Shown here: in pieces, positions 1 through 8,626 of the stretch
Layout of the letters: each line of letters begins with the position of its first letter
Position numbering within the stretch: the stretch's first letter is position 1
Source of the DNA: Acidimicrobium ferrooxidans
Lineage (GTDB): Bacteria; Actinomycetota; Geothermincolia; Fen-727; Anoxymicrobiaceae
DNA length: 64,000 bases
NCBI GenBank assembly: GCA_020723485.1
Contig: DYIU01000005.1
Coordinates: 124,001-188,000 of the forward strand
Direction: 5' to 3'
Position numbers and translations under genes: made by a program
Notes under the pieces: generated by a model
Databases searched by the model: none
Told to the model about the DNA's origin: nothing
The model's input: only the letters and a program-made list of their open reading frames with translations

Positions 1-119
1 TCGATGTCGCGCTCGAGGAGGGGCATCTGCTCCTCGAATCCGGGCTGGCTCACCCGCCGGGCGCGCGCGACCTCCGTGCCCTCGAGGAATCCCGGCGCCT
101 GCCCCACGCTTGGTTCCAT
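1..119 (-). CDS. Unidentified protein, N-terminal fragment
   Basis: This is the first 39 codons of a minus-strand gene that runs off the left edge. The ATG at 119-117 overlaps by one base the TGA of the M28-like gene upstream of it (TGATG), so the two are probably translationally coupled. The visible residues are rich in Glu, Arg and Gly and show no signal peptide, membrane segment or motif I recognise. No function can be given from this fragment. Confidence 0.5.
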   Translation of the reverse strand, partial: MEPSVGQAPGFLEGTEVARARRVSQPGFEEQMPLLERDI

Positions 120-1162
120 CAGTACTTGAGCTCCTCAAGATCGTCCGACGTCAGGTCCTTCAGGAATATCTCCACCAGGGTGCCTGCCGCCTCAACCTTG
201 CCGGCGGACACGCTGGTATAACGGTTGTCGGTGACTAGCGCTCCGTCCTGGTTACACCACTCGATCCATACCGCCGGCACTTCGGAATCTTCGAACGGAA
301 TATTATCAGAGTCACTGTTCGATTTCAGCGTTGTGACACCCATATTTTTTTCTCCGGCGAAAGTCGCGAGTTTATCCCTTAGACGCTGAAGCCCTGAACC
401 CTGCGTCCTCAGTGCGAGGACGTCGCCCTGGCCGACAGAGTCGACGGCGATCATGCCCACTATGTCCTTCCTCTTCAGGGTGCCCAGCAGGTCGACGTAC
501 GTCCGCGCGCCCAGGAGCCTGCCGTCTATATCCCCCGGGCCCGGGCGGTTCGCCCCGAGAAAGACGAAGTGCAGGGTAGGCTCCAGCCTGGTGCTCGAGA
601 AGACGCGCGCCAGCTCGAGCACCGTTCCCGCGCCCGAGGCGTTATCCACCGCTCCCCTGGACTCCTCGGCCGAATCGTAGTGCGCCGCGAGGACGATGTC
701 GTAACCGGTCCGCGTCCCCCGCCGGGTGCTCATGATGTTGCGCGAGCCGAACCCGTCAGGCATGGTGAACGGCTGGTCCTCCACCATGTACCCGTACTCC
801 CCGAGCTTGCTGACTATATAGTCCGCGGCGGACGATTCCTTCACCGAGCCCGCCGGCCGCTCCCCGATGCTCTCCGACAGGGCGAACACGTGGCCCATGG
901 CCTGGGCCGCTGAGAACTGGGGCGCCTTCGGCCTGGCCGCCGAACCGCTCTCTTCGGCATCGTCGTCCCCGGCAGCCCCGGGCTCCTCCCCCTCGACCTT
1001 CTCCTCGACCTTCTTAGCCGGGGGGTCGGCGAAGATGAGGTTCATGCCCACACCGGTCCCCAGGCCCACGGTAAGGACCAGGAGAAAGATGAGTAAAAGT
1101 TTCCCGTAGCTCAGCCGCCGGGGCTTCCTGCCCTCGGGGCGCTCGAATTCGTCTTCGTCCAT
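119..1162 (-). CDS. Membrane-anchored M28-like protein, probably inactive
   Basis: 347 aa with a basic N-terminus, one membrane segment at about residues 21-46, an acidic Ala/Glu-rich linker and an M28 (Zn aminopeptidase-like) fold that should face outside the cell. Of the M28 zinc ligands, the first His-Asp (AHYDS), the bridging Asp (DNASGAG) and a later Asp (AVDSVG) are present. The Glu-Glu pair that supplies the general base and a ligand is replaced (FLGANRPG where the paralogues have FGGEE or FGSEE), and the last His is missing (VTDNRYT where paralogues have YHEPTD or VHTASD). The two paralogues at 53563-54618 and 54631-55662 keep all of these. Peptidase activity is therefore doubtful; a binding or regulatory role is possible. 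It diverges from rarA. Confidence 0.8.
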   Translation of the reverse strand: MDEDEFERPEGRKPRRLSYGKLLLIFLLVLTVGLGTGVGMNLIFADPPAKKVEEKVEGEEPGAAGDDDAEESGSAARPKAPQFSAAQAMGHVFALSESIGERPAGSVKESSAADYIVSKLGEYGYMVEDQPFTMPDGFGSRNIMSTRRGTRTGYDIVLAAHYDSAEESRGAVDNASGAGTVLELARVFSSTRLEPTLHFVFLGANRPGPGDIDGRLLGARTYVDLLGTLKRKDIVGMIAVDSVGQGDVLALRTQGSGLQRLRDKLATFAGEKNMGVTTLKSNSDSDNIPFEDSEVPAVWIEWCNQDGALVTDNRYTSVSAGKVEAAGTLVEIFLKDLTSDDLEELKY

Positions 1163-1180
1163 GGCCAGACGAATATATCA

Positions 1181-1195
1181 GATTGCGTCGCAATC
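1181..1195. promoter_or_regulatory. Palindrome between divergent genes, operator candidate
   Basis: GATTGCG-T-CGCAATC is a perfect 7+1+7 inverted repeat in the 114-bp spacer between the divergent M28-like gene and rarA. A TATATT (-10-like, minus strand) lies at 1173-1178 and a TACAAT (-10-like, plus strand) at 1237-1242; neither has a convincing -35. A second palindrome, GTGCATGCAC, follows at 1196-1205. The position suits a repressor site, but no regulator is identifiable. Confidence 0.3.
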
Positions 1196-1276
1196 GTGCA
1201 TGCACACCGTCACATGCACCTTGTCATACCAATGTTTACAATAAAGGCATGGAGGAAAAGCATCTAACGGAGAGAG

Positions 1277-2614
1277 ATGGACCTTTTCGACCGGCAGCCT
1301 GAAGACCCGCTGGAGGGAACGCCCCTGGCCGAGAGGATGCGGCCGGGGTCCCTCGAGGAGTTCCAGGGCCAGGAAGAGATCGTGGGCCCCGGCCAGCCGC
1401 TGCGCGTCGCCATCGAGGAGGACAGCGTCTCCTCGATGATATTCTGGGGGCCGCCCGGGTCGGGAAAGACGACGCTCGCGCGCATCATAGCGAACGCCAC
1501 CGAGAGTGATTTCGTCAGGTTCTCCGCCGTCACCTCAGGAGTGCCCGAGCTGCGCAAGGTGATCGCCGAAGCGCGCGACAGGCGGAAGTTCAACGGGGTG
1601 CGGACGATCCTCTTCGTGGACGAGATCCACCGCTTCAACAAGGCCCAGCAGGACGCTTTCCTCCCGCACGTCGAGGACGGCACAATCACGCTCATCGGCG
1701 CCACCACCGAGAACCCTTCCTTCGAGGTGATATCACCGCTGCTCTCGAGGACCAGGGTTTACGTCCTCAAGCAGCTATCGGAGCAGGACCTTGCACGGAT
1801 CGTCCGAAGTGCGCTCGAGGACGCGGAGCGGGGCCTGGGAGGCGAGGGTCTGGAGGCGGACGACGAAGCCGTGGCTTTGATGGCCGGCGTCGCCGACGGA
1901 GACGCCCGGATTGCCCTGAACCTGCTCGAGCTCTCGGCGTTCACCGCCAGGGAGGCGGAGGGGACCGCGCGCATCACCGCGGAGACCGTTCTCAAGGCCT
2001 CCCAGGAGAAGACCATCCTCTACGACAAGTCCGGCGAGGAGCACTACAACCTGATCTCCGCGCTCCATAAGTCCCTCAGGGACTCCGACCCCGACGGCTC
2101 GCTGTACTGGCTCGGCAGGATGCTGGAAGGCGGCGAGGACCCGCTCTACATAGTCAGGCGCCTCATCAGGTTCGCGAGCGAGGATGTGGGAAACGCCGAC
2201 CCGCAGGCTCTCGTGCTCTCCGTGGCGGCGATGCAGGCCTGTCACTTCGTGGGCATGCCCGAGTGCGAGCTGGCACTGGCCGAAGCGGTGACGTACCTGG
2301 CGGCCGCCCCCAAGAGCAACTCGCTGTACGCGGCGTACGGCCAGGTGAAGGCCGACGTCAGGCAGTACGGAGCCCTCCCGGTGCCCCTCCACATCCGCAA
2401 TGCCCCGACGCGCCTCATGAAAGACCTCGGTTACGGCAGCGGCTACAAGTACGCCCACAACTTCGAGGGGCATATCGTGGACCAGGAGCACATGCCCGAC
2501 AGGCTGAAGGGCCGCCGCTACTACCATCCTACCGACCAGGGGTTTGAGGCCCGGATAAGCGAGCGTCTCGACGCATGGCGCCGCAGGCTCGAGGAGCGCG
2601 GCGAACAGGAGTGA
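1277..2614 (+). CDS. rarA: Replication-associated recombination protein A (AAA+ ATPase)
   Basis: 445 aa, the usual length for RarA/MgsA, a clamp-loader-like AAA+ ATPase that acts at stalled replication forks. Walker A is GPPGSGKTT at about residues 58-66 and Walker B is LFVDEIHRF at about 113-120, followed by a sensor-1 region (IGATTENPS). The C-terminal part has the family's tetramerisation region, ending with the conserved YYHPTDQG stretch. The ATG at 1277 follows GGAGAG closely. Family assignment is secure; it is the first gene of a plus-strand group on the left edge of the window. Confidence 0.95.
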   Translation: MDLFDRQPEDPLEGTPLAERMRPGSLEEFQGQEEIVGPGQPLRVAIEEDSVSSMIFWGPPGSGKTTLARIIANATESDFVRFSAVTSGVPELRKVIAEARDRRKFNGVRTILFVDEIHRFNKAQQDAFLPHVEDGTITLIGATTENPSFEVISPLLSRTRVYVLKQLSEQDLARIVRSALEDAERGLGGEGLEADDEAVALMAGVADGDARIALNLLELSAFTAREAEGTARITAETVLKASQEKTILYDKSGEEHYNLISALHKSLRDSDPDGSLYWLGRMLEGGEDPLYIVRRLIRFASEDVGNADPQALVLSVAAMQACHFVGMPECELALAEAVTYLAAAPKSNSLYAAYGQVKADVRQYGALPVPLHIRNAPTRLMKDLGYGSGYKYAHNFEGHIVDQEHMPDRLKGRRYYHPTDQGFEARISERLDAWRRRLEERGEQE

Positions 2615-2710
2615 CCCACAGAGCCCGCTTTGACCTTCGCCCGGTTTGGTGGCAGACTGTTGCCGCGGTTCGACAGACAAAGTCTATATCCGGGGATAAA
2701 CGGGGGCGGC

Positions 2711-3514
2711 ATGGGCAGATCCGTAGTCGAGGCAAGGAATCCACGCAAGACCCGGCGCCTGTTGAAGGTCGTCGAGACGGCGGCAAAGCTCTCCTTCATG
2801 CCGACGGTCAGGTACTGGCACCCGTGGCTGCGGAACGACAGGACAGAGATGCGCTGGCTGCCGGTCAACGAGGACATCGAAGTCGTGCCGGGATCGCCCC
2901 TTCCCCTGGACCTCTTGCAGACGCTCGTCGGAGAGGCGGAGCACAGGGTCCTGGTAGACCACTGCACCTGCAGGGAGGCTTTCGGGTGCACGCATTACCC
3001 GGTTGACGTAGGCTGCCTTATGATGGGTGACTCCGCACTGGAGATCAGCCCGGAGGTGAGCAGGAAGGTCGGGCCTGCGGAGGCTATGCAAGCGGTACGG
3101 CGGGCGGTGGACGCCGGGCTGGTGCCGGTGGTCGGCCGGGCGCGCCTCGACCACGTCTTCTTCGGCCTGAAGGACCGGGCGTCACTCATGACGGTCTGCT
3201 TCTGCTGCGAATGCTGCTGCCTCACCAGGTACATGAAACATGTCCCAGTTTCCATTCACGAGAGCCTCTTTCCCAGGCTCGAAGGCGTGTCCGTCGAGGT
3301 CACCGATGACTGCACGGGCTGCGGCAAGTGCGTTAACCGCTGCTACCTCGGCGCGATCACCCTCGATGACGGTACCGCAGTCATAGGGGAGAGCTGCCGC
3401 GCCTGCGGCCGCTGCGCCTCGGCCTGCCCCTCGGGAGCGGTCAAGATTACCCTCGAAGAAGCCGATTTTCTTGACAGAGCCCGTGAGAGCATACGGAGCT
3501 ACGTCAGGTACTGA
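2711..3514 (+). CDS. Cys-rich ferredoxin-like 4Fe-4S protein
   Basis: Two C-terminal 4Fe-4S motifs are clear: CTGCGKCVNRC and CRACGRCASAC, each followed by a Pro or Leu-Gly context typical of bacterial dicluster ferredoxins. Upstream there is an unusual set of ten further cysteines: four in the segment beginning HCTCREAFGC, and six packed in VCFCCECCCL. That makes 18 Cys in 267 aa. I chose the ATG at 2711, preceded by GGGGGCGG at good spacing; an in-frame TTG at 2630 would add 27 residues with no clear ribosome site. No membrane segment is seen. It is probably an electron-transfer or metal-centre protein; partner and pathway are unknown. Confidence 0.75.
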   Translation: MGRSVVEARNPRKTRRLLKVVETAAKLSFMPTVRYWHPWLRNDRTEMRWLPVNEDIEVVPGSPLPLDLLQTLVGEAEHRVLVDHCTCREAFGCTHYPVDVGCLMMGDSALEISPEVSRKVGPAEAMQAVRRAVDAGLVPVVGRARLDHVFFGLKDRASLMTVCFCCECCCLTRYMKHVPVSIHESLFPRLEGVSVEVTDDCTGCGKCVNRCYLGAITLDDGTAVIGESCRACGRCASACPSGAVKITLEEADFLDRARESIRSYVRY

Positions 3515-3604
3515 AGGCGCCGCCTTGCCGGAGTCCGGCCCGCGGTGCCCGGTACCTTTGCTCTGACCTGCCCGCGGTGTGCGGGCGTTTCCGGGGGTGT
3601 CGAG

Positions 3605-4636
3605 ATGATCTGTCCCGGGTGCGGGGCCGAGAACCCTGAGAGCGCGGGATTCTGCAGCCTGTGCTTCCACAGCTTCACAGGAGAACCGCCTGGACCGGCG
3701 GGATTCCAGCCTGCTCCGACCTCGCCGGAGTATGCGGCGCCCGTACCGGGGCCGCCTGCCTCGGCTTTCGAGCCTGCAGCATCGGCGTTCGCTGCGCACC
3801 CCCCGGCCGGTGCGGGACCCCCGCCGCCTCCGCTTGCGACTGACGATTACGGCTTCTCCCAGCTGGCGCCGGGACAGCTCAAGGCGGTGGACGTGATACC
3901 GCCCCCGCCCCCGCCCCTTGCGCCAAGCGAGTCCGGGTTCCAGCCGCCGCCTTCCCAGTGGGGAGGCGCGGGCCCCGGGAGCGCATACGGGCAGCCTCCC
4001 CCTCCAGCGGCAGCAGCGAAGAGGAACGCGTTCGCCTCTCCGCTGGGCAAGGTACTCTCAATCGTCGTGATGGTGGTCTTCTTCGCCGTGGGGTACTTCG
4101 GGACCGACTACGTGCTCACCAAGCGCCAGGTCACCTATGACAGCGGCATATCCGACCTGACGTTCCAGTACCCGGCGGGGTACAAGAAGCTCTCTGCCTC
4201 TGAGATGGCCACTGTTTCGGGTGTGTCGGACGTAGCCCGGTACAACGAGATACTGCTCGCCGATTCCACCTCCGACGACATGGAGTTCTTCCTGGGCGCA
4301 GGCTCGGTCGCTCTCGCCCCCGAGGAGTGGGACAGCGCGAAGGCCTCCATCGCTCAGCAGTTCACCGGCGGGACCTCCGACATGAGCCTGGCGACATCGG
4401 GAATAACGATGACCGCTCCGACCATCGCCGACACCACGGTGGGCAACGCGAGCGCGATGGAGATAAAGTTCAAGATGTCATCCCAGGGGTACGAGTTCGA
4501 CTGCCGGGCCGTGGTGATAAGCAACAGGAGCACCATGTACCTTCTGTTCTTCATGACCCGCGGGGACCCCGGTGACGCAGAAGCGCGGGTGAAGAAGGTG
4601 CTGGACTCCGTCGAGTTCAATAGCCCGGTAACCTGA
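3605..4636 (+). CDS. Zinc-ribbon, proline-rich linker, membrane-anchored protein
   Basis: The protein starts with a zinc ribbon (MICPGCGAEN, then FCSLCF), continues with about 110 residues of Pro/Ala/Gly-rich linker, has one membrane segment (around VLSIVVMVVFFAVGYFGTDY) and ends in an extracytoplasmic domain of about 170 residues containing a single late Cys. The ATG at 3605 is placed directly before the ribbon; an earlier in-frame GTG at 3545 would add 20 residues. The architecture recurs in this window (8627-9580, 61476-62060, and partly 47305-48015). The outer domain is not recognised. Such proteins are commonly annotated only as zinc-ribbon domain proteins; no function can be assigned. 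Confidence 0.7.
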   Translation: MICPGCGAENPESAGFCSLCFHSFTGEPPGPAGFQPAPTSPEYAAPVPGPPASAFEPAASAFAAHPPAGAGPPPPPLATDDYGFSQLAPGQLKAVDVIPPPPPPLAPSESGFQPPPSQWGGAGPGSAYGQPPPPAAAAKRNAFASPLGKVLSIVVMVVFFAVGYFGTDYVLTKRQVTYDSGISDLTFQYPAGYKKLSASEMATVSGVSDVARYNEILLADSTSDDMEFFLGAGSVALAPEEWDSAKASIAQQFTGGTSDMSLATSGITMTAPTIADTTVGNASAMEIKFKMSSQGYEFDCRAVVISNRSTMYLLFFMTRGDPGDAEARVKKVLDSVEFNSPVT

Positions 4637-4670
4637 AAGAAAACGGGGCCAGGAAACCCTGCCGCGGCAA

Positions 4671-4705
4671 AACGCAACAAAGTGACCTGACCCCGCTTTT
4701 GCGTT
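4671..4705. repeat. Dispersed stop-codon palindrome, copy A
   Basis: AACGCAACA ... TTTTGCGTT with the core TGACCTGACCCC between the arms. The unit directly abuts the TAG stop of the acyl-CoA dehydrogenase at 4706-4708, on its downstream side. It matches the copies near 11744, 18610, 28810 and 32110. The hairpin may help end transcription between the convergent genes. Confidence 0.8.
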
Positions 4706-5848
4706 CTATTTGCCGCCGAGGAGGGCGCGCGAGATGACCACCCGCTGTATCTGGTTCGTTCCCTCGTATATCTGGGTGATCTTGGCGTCGCGCATCATGC
4801 GCTCCATCGGGTATTCCTTCATGTAGCCGTAGCCGCCCATGAGCTGAACGCAGTCGGTGGTCACCCTCATGGCGGTGTCCGTGGCGAAGCACTTGGCCAT
4901 GGCGGAAAGAGCGCTGAAGCCGGGCTCCTCGTTCTCGACCGCCGTGGCGGCGCGGTAGACAAGCGACCTCGAAGCCTCGACCAGCATGGCCAGGTCGGCC
5001 ACCATGAACTGCAGGCCCTGCAGCGCTGCGATGGGCCGGCCGAACTGCACTCGCTCCTTCATGTAGCCGATGGCGTACTCGAGTGCTCCCGCGGCCACAC
5101 CCAGGCCCTGGGCGCCGATGGACGAGCGGGTGCGGTCCAGCGTCATCATGGCCAGGGTGAAGCCCTTGCCTTCCTCCCAGAGGAGGTTCTCGGCCGGGAC
5201 TTCGCAGTCCTCGAAGATGAGCTCTGTGGTGGAGGAGCCCCGGATTCCCAGCTTGTTCTCGTGCTTGCCGATGGTGAACCCGGGGAAATCCTTCTCGACG
5301 ATGAACGCGGAGATGCCGCGAACGCCCTTCTCGGGGTCGGTCATCGCGAATATGGAGAACGTCTCGGCGGTGCCTCCGTTGGTGATGAAGCACTTCTGCC
5401 CGTTCAGGATATACTTGTCGCCCTTCTTGACCGCGCGGCTCTTCATGGAGGCCGCGTCGCTGCCGGCCTCAGGCTCAGTAAGGCCGAATGCCGCCAGCTT
5501 CTCGCCTGAGGCAAGCGAGGGCAGGTACTTCATCTTCTGGTCCTCGTTCGCGCCGAGCTTTATCGGGGTGGAACCGAGCTCCTGGCAGCCGAGGATGAGC
5601 GAAGTGTTGACACATACCTTGGCCAGTTCCTCCGTCGCGATGCAGAGGGTCAGGAGGTCGGCCCCCTGGCCGCCGTACTTCTCCTCGAACGGGAGGCCGA
5701 GGATATCGTTCTCGCGAAGTTTCTCGACCATGTCCCAGGGGAACTCGCCCGACTCGTCGATCTCCATCGCCCTGGGCTCTACGACGTTCTTGGCGAAATC
5801 ACGGATGGACATCTGGAACATCTTGGTTTCTTCGTTAAGCTCGTACAT
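4706..5848 (-). CDS. Acyl-CoA dehydrogenase
   Basis: 380 aa from the ATG at 5848, which has GGAGGTG seven bases upstream; an upstream in-frame ATG at 5884 lacks a ribosome site. The family signatures are present: FGLTEPEAGSDA in the FAD/substrate region, GGYGYMKEYP, and the catalytic Glu in IYEGTNQIQ near the C-terminus. The enzyme oxidises an acyl-CoA to the trans-2-enoyl-CoA using FAD and passes electrons to ETF. The C-terminal catalytic Glu is typical of short/medium-chain members; the exact chain length cannot be read. It is the last gene of an operon with a thiolase and a second acyl-CoA dehydrogenase. Confidence 0.92.
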   Translation of the reverse strand: MYELNEETKMFQMSIRDFAKNVVEPRAMEIDESGEFPWDMVEKLRENDILGLPFEEKYGGQGADLLTLCIATEELAKVCVNTSLILGCQELGSTPIKLGANEDQKMKYLPSLASGEKLAAFGLTEPEAGSDAASMKSRAVKKGDKYILNGQKCFITNGGTAETFSIFAMTDPEKGVRGISAFIVEKDFPGFTIGKHENKLGIRGSSTTELIFEDCEVPAENLLWEEGKGFTLAMMTLDRTRSSIGAQGLGVAAGALEYAIGYMKERVQFGRPIAALQGLQFMVADLAMLVEASRSLVYRAATAVENEEPGFSALSAMAKCFATDTAMRVTTDCVQLMGGYGYMKEYPMERMMRDAKITQIYEGTNQIQRVVISRALLGGK

Positions 5849-5884
5849 CTTGGCACCTCCGCTGTGCAGTTCTTCCGGATACAC

Positions 5885-5967
5885 CGCCGGTCGGAGACCG
5901 GCGCTACACTTCGTTTCGCGATGCCGCCGCGACGCCGGCGCCGCGGCGGGACGAAACCCGCGCTAAA
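5885..5967. repeat. Two REP-like GC-rich hairpin units
   Basis: Unit 1 (5885-5908) is CGCCGGTC-gga-GACCGGCG followed by CTACA, a perfect 8-bp stem. Unit 2 (about 5946-5967) is GCGGG-acgaaa-CCCGC followed by GCTAAAG. Both end in a GCTAMA-type tail. A third half copy, GAGACCGGCGCTACA, lies at 7261-7275 over the stop codon of the next acyl-CoA dehydrogenase. They sit between the thiolase and acyl-CoA dehydrogenase genes and look like REP-type intergenic repeats. Confidence 0.6.
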
Positions 5968-6001
5968 GTCTACTAGATTACGGGGCGCGATGCCCGCGTG
6001 C

Positions 6002-7189
6002 TCAGACCTCCACGACTACAGCGTCGCCCTGGCCGCCTCCGCCGCAGATGCTCGCCGCGCCCAGGCCTCCGCCCCTGCGCGCGAGTTCGTTGACGAGCGA
6101 CATGACTATGCGGGCTCCACTCGCTCCGACCGGGTGGCCGAGCGCGATTGCGCCCCCGTTGGGATTCGTGTTCTCGGCAGTCTCCGGGTCGAGCCCCAGC
6201 ATGGTCGAGGAGTGCCAGCAGACGGCCGCGAAGGCCTCGTTCATCTCGAAGAGGTCCACGTCGGAGACCTTCCTGCCGATCTTCTCGAGCGCCCTCAGTG
6301 TGGAGTTGGCCGGTACGGTAGCCAGGTATTCGGGCTTCTCGGCGACCATGCCGTGCGAGAGCACCGTCCCGAGCACGGTCAAACCCAGTTCCTCCACCTT
6401 CTTCCGCGAGGCCACCACCAGGCAGGCGGCCCCGTCGTTGATCCCGGAGGCGTTTCCCGCGGTTACGGTGCCGCCCTCCTTGCGGAACGCGGGCGGCAGC
6501 TTCGCGAGCGACTCGAGCGTCGTCTCCGGCCGGATGTGCTCGTCCGTGTCGACCACCGTCACGCCCTTCTTCGTCTTTATCTCGACCGGCACTATCTCCT
6601 CGGCGAACTTACCCGCCTCGCGAGCGGCGGTGGCCCTCTGCTGGCTTCGCACGGCCCACAGGTCCTGCTGCTCGCGGGTGGTCCCGAACTCCTCGGCGAC
6701 CCTGTCGGTACCCTCGCCCATATGCCAGTCGTTTATCGCGCACCACAGGGCGTCGAGTATCATCCCGTCCTTGAGCTTTCCGTCCCCCATCCTGTAGCCG
6801 AATCGCGCCCTGGGCAGGTAGTAGCAGCCCTGGCTCATGCTCTCCATGCCGCCGGTGACCACGACCTCGGCGTCGCCTGCCCTTATCATCTGGTCCGCCG
6901 TGACGAGCGCGGTTATGCTCGATATGCAGACCTTGTTCACGAGCATGGTCGGAAGGCTCAGCGGCAGTCCGGCCTTCAGGGACGCCTGGCGCGCGGGCAT
7001 CTGGCCCGACCCGCCCTGTATGACCTGGCCCATTATCATGTAATCCACCTGCTCGCCGGTCAGGCCGGCCTTCTCCAGTGCTCCCCTGATGGCCACGGCC
7101 CCGAGGTCGACCGCGCTCACATCCGCGAGTGCTCCCCCGAGCCTGCCGAAAGCAGTCCTCGCCATTCCGACTATCACTGTCTCCGACAA
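6002..7189 (-). CDS. Acetyl-CoA acetyltransferase (thiolase)
   Basis: 395 aa, typical of type II thiolases. The nucleophilic Cys is in NKVCISS at about residue 88, the catalytic His in ALGHPVGASG and the second catalytic Cys in SICGGGGQG near the C-terminus, so it should be active. It condenses two acetyl-CoA or cleaves 3-ketoacyl-CoA. The start is a TTG at 7189, eight bases after AGGAGGT. It lies between two acyl-CoA dehydrogenases in one minus-strand operon, which fits fatty-acid oxidation or a short-chain acyl-CoA pathway. It is the only thiolase in the window that keeps all catalytic residues. Confidence 0.93.
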   Translation of the reverse strand: MSETVIVGMARTAFGRLGGALADVSAVDLGAVAIRGALEKAGLTGEQVDYMIMGQVIQGGSGQMPARQASLKAGLPLSLPTMLVNKVCISSITALVTADQMIRAGDAEVVVTGGMESMSQGCYYLPRARFGYRMGDGKLKDGMILDALWCAINDWHMGEGTDRVAEEFGTTREQQDLWAVRSQQRATAAREAGKFAEEIVPVEIKTKKGVTVVDTDEHIRPETTLESLAKLPPAFRKEGGTVTAGNASGINDGAACLVVASRKKVEELGLTVLGTVLSHGMVAEKPEYLATVPANSTLRALEKIGRKVSDVDLFEMNEAFAAVCWHSSTMLGLDPETAENTNPNGGAIALGHPVGASGARIVMSLVNELARRGGGLGAASICGGGGQGDAVVVEV

Positions 7190-7270
7190 GATGATCTACC
7201 TCCTCGAACTCCCTGCTATCTCATTTCCTGTCGAGCGCCCGCGCCTGCAGATGAAGCCCCGAGACCGGCG

Positions 7271-8416
7271 CTACAGCCCGAGGCCCCTGGAGAGCACTAT
7301 CCTCTGAACCTCGGAGGTGCCCTCGCCTATCTCGAGTATCTTCGAGTCGCGGAAGATGCGGCATACCGGGTAGTCCTCTACGTAGCCGTATCCACCGTGT
7401 ATCTGGACCGCGCTGCTTGCGGCCCTCATCGCGGCTTCGCTTGCGAAGAGCTTGGCGATGGAGGCCTCACGCGAGTAGTCCCTCTTCTGGTCCGCGAGCC
7501 AGGCCGCCTTGATGGTGGCGTTGCGTGAAAGCTCGACCTCCACAAGCATGTCGGCGCACTTGAAAGATATCCCCTGGTTGCGCCCGATGGGCTGACCGAA
7601 CTGCACCCTGGATTTCGCGTACTTCACCGATTCGTCAAGGCACGCCTGGGCCATGCCCACCGAGAGGGCGGCCACCCCGATGCGGCCGCAGTCGAGCACT
7701 TTCAGGAACTGCTTGAACCCGTCGCCCCTGCCACCAAGAAGGTTGGACTCGGGCACCCTGCAGTCAGAGAAGGAGAGTTCGTGGGTGTCGGAGGAGTGCC
7801 AGCCCATCTTGCGGTAGGGCGGCGAGACCGTGAAACCGGGGGTTCCGGCCGGCACCACGATGTTGGATATCTCCTTCTTGCCCCCGATCTTGCCGGTGAC
7901 CGCGGTTATGGTGATGACGCTCGTGATGTCCGTGCCTGAGTTGGTGATGAAGCACTTGGTGCCGTTTATCACCCACTGGCCGTTTTTGAGCTCAGCCGCG
8001 GTCTTGGTCGCCCCGGCGTCGGAGCCGGCCTCCGGTTCGGTGAGGCCGAAGGCCCCCAGCTTCTCGCCGGTGGCCATGGGCACGAGCCACTCCTGCTTCT
8101 GTTCCTCGGAGCCGAAGAAGAAGATGGGCAGGCAGCCAAGGGAGGTGTGGGCGGCCATGGTGATCCCTAGCGAGGCCGAGGCGCGTGATATCTCCTCGAC
8201 AGCCAGGGCGTAGGTGACCAGGCCGGCGCCGGAGCCGCCGTACTCCTCGGGGATGGGGAGGCCGAAGAGGCCCATCTCGGCCATCTTGGCCTGCAGTTCG
8301 TAGGGGAACTCGCCCTTCTCGTCGAGCTCGTCGGTCACGGGCGCGACTTCGTTGTCGGCGAACTCGCGCACCATCTGCTGGAACATCCGTTGTTCTTCCG
8401 TCAAGTCATAATCCAT
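7271..8416 (-). CDS. Acyl-CoA dehydrogenase
   Basis: 381 aa starting at an ATG with GAGGTAG six bases upstream. It has the family core FGLTEPEAGSDA, GGYGYVEDYP and the catalytic Glu in EIGEGTSEVQR, the pattern seen in butyryl-CoA-type dehydrogenases. It is a soluble FAD enzyme that oxidises an acyl-CoA to the 2-enoyl-CoA with ETF as acceptor. It is the first gene of the operon with the thiolase and the second dehydrogenase at 4706-5848, from which it is clearly diverged. Its stop codon falls inside a short repeat, GAGACCGGCGCTACA, at 7261-7275. ETF genes are not in the window. Confidence 0.92.
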   Translation of the reverse strand: MDYDLTEEQRMFQQMVREFADNEVAPVTDELDEKGEFPYELQAKMAEMGLFGLPIPEEYGGSGAGLVTYALAVEEISRASASLGITMAAHTSLGCLPIFFFGSEEQKQEWLVPMATGEKLGAFGLTEPEAGSDAGATKTAAELKNGQWVINGTKCFITNSGTDITSVITITAVTGKIGGKKEISNIVVPAGTPGFTVSPPYRKMGWHSSDTHELSFSDCRVPESNLLGGRGDGFKQFLKVLDCGRIGVAALSVGMAQACLDESVKYAKSRVQFGQPIGRNQGISFKCADMLVEVELSRNATIKAAWLADQKRDYSREASIAKLFASEAAMRAASSAVQIHGGYGYVEDYPVCRIFRDSKILEIGEGTSEVQRIVLSRGLGL

Positions 8417-8626
8417 GTCGCTACCTCGGGGTTTCTAGACTGTATGGTCAATAGCGGTCTCGAGGAAACCGAATGAAAACTATCATAGCGGCGTGCAAAC
8501 TGCAATTTGAGTATAAAGCGGAGTATTAACCGCTCCGATTACGATATTGAGCCTTTGGAAGGGCCCCTCTCGAGGCCCTCCCGGGAGGCCCGTGCGGAAA
8601 GCGTCCTCTTGTGAAAGGAGACCCGG

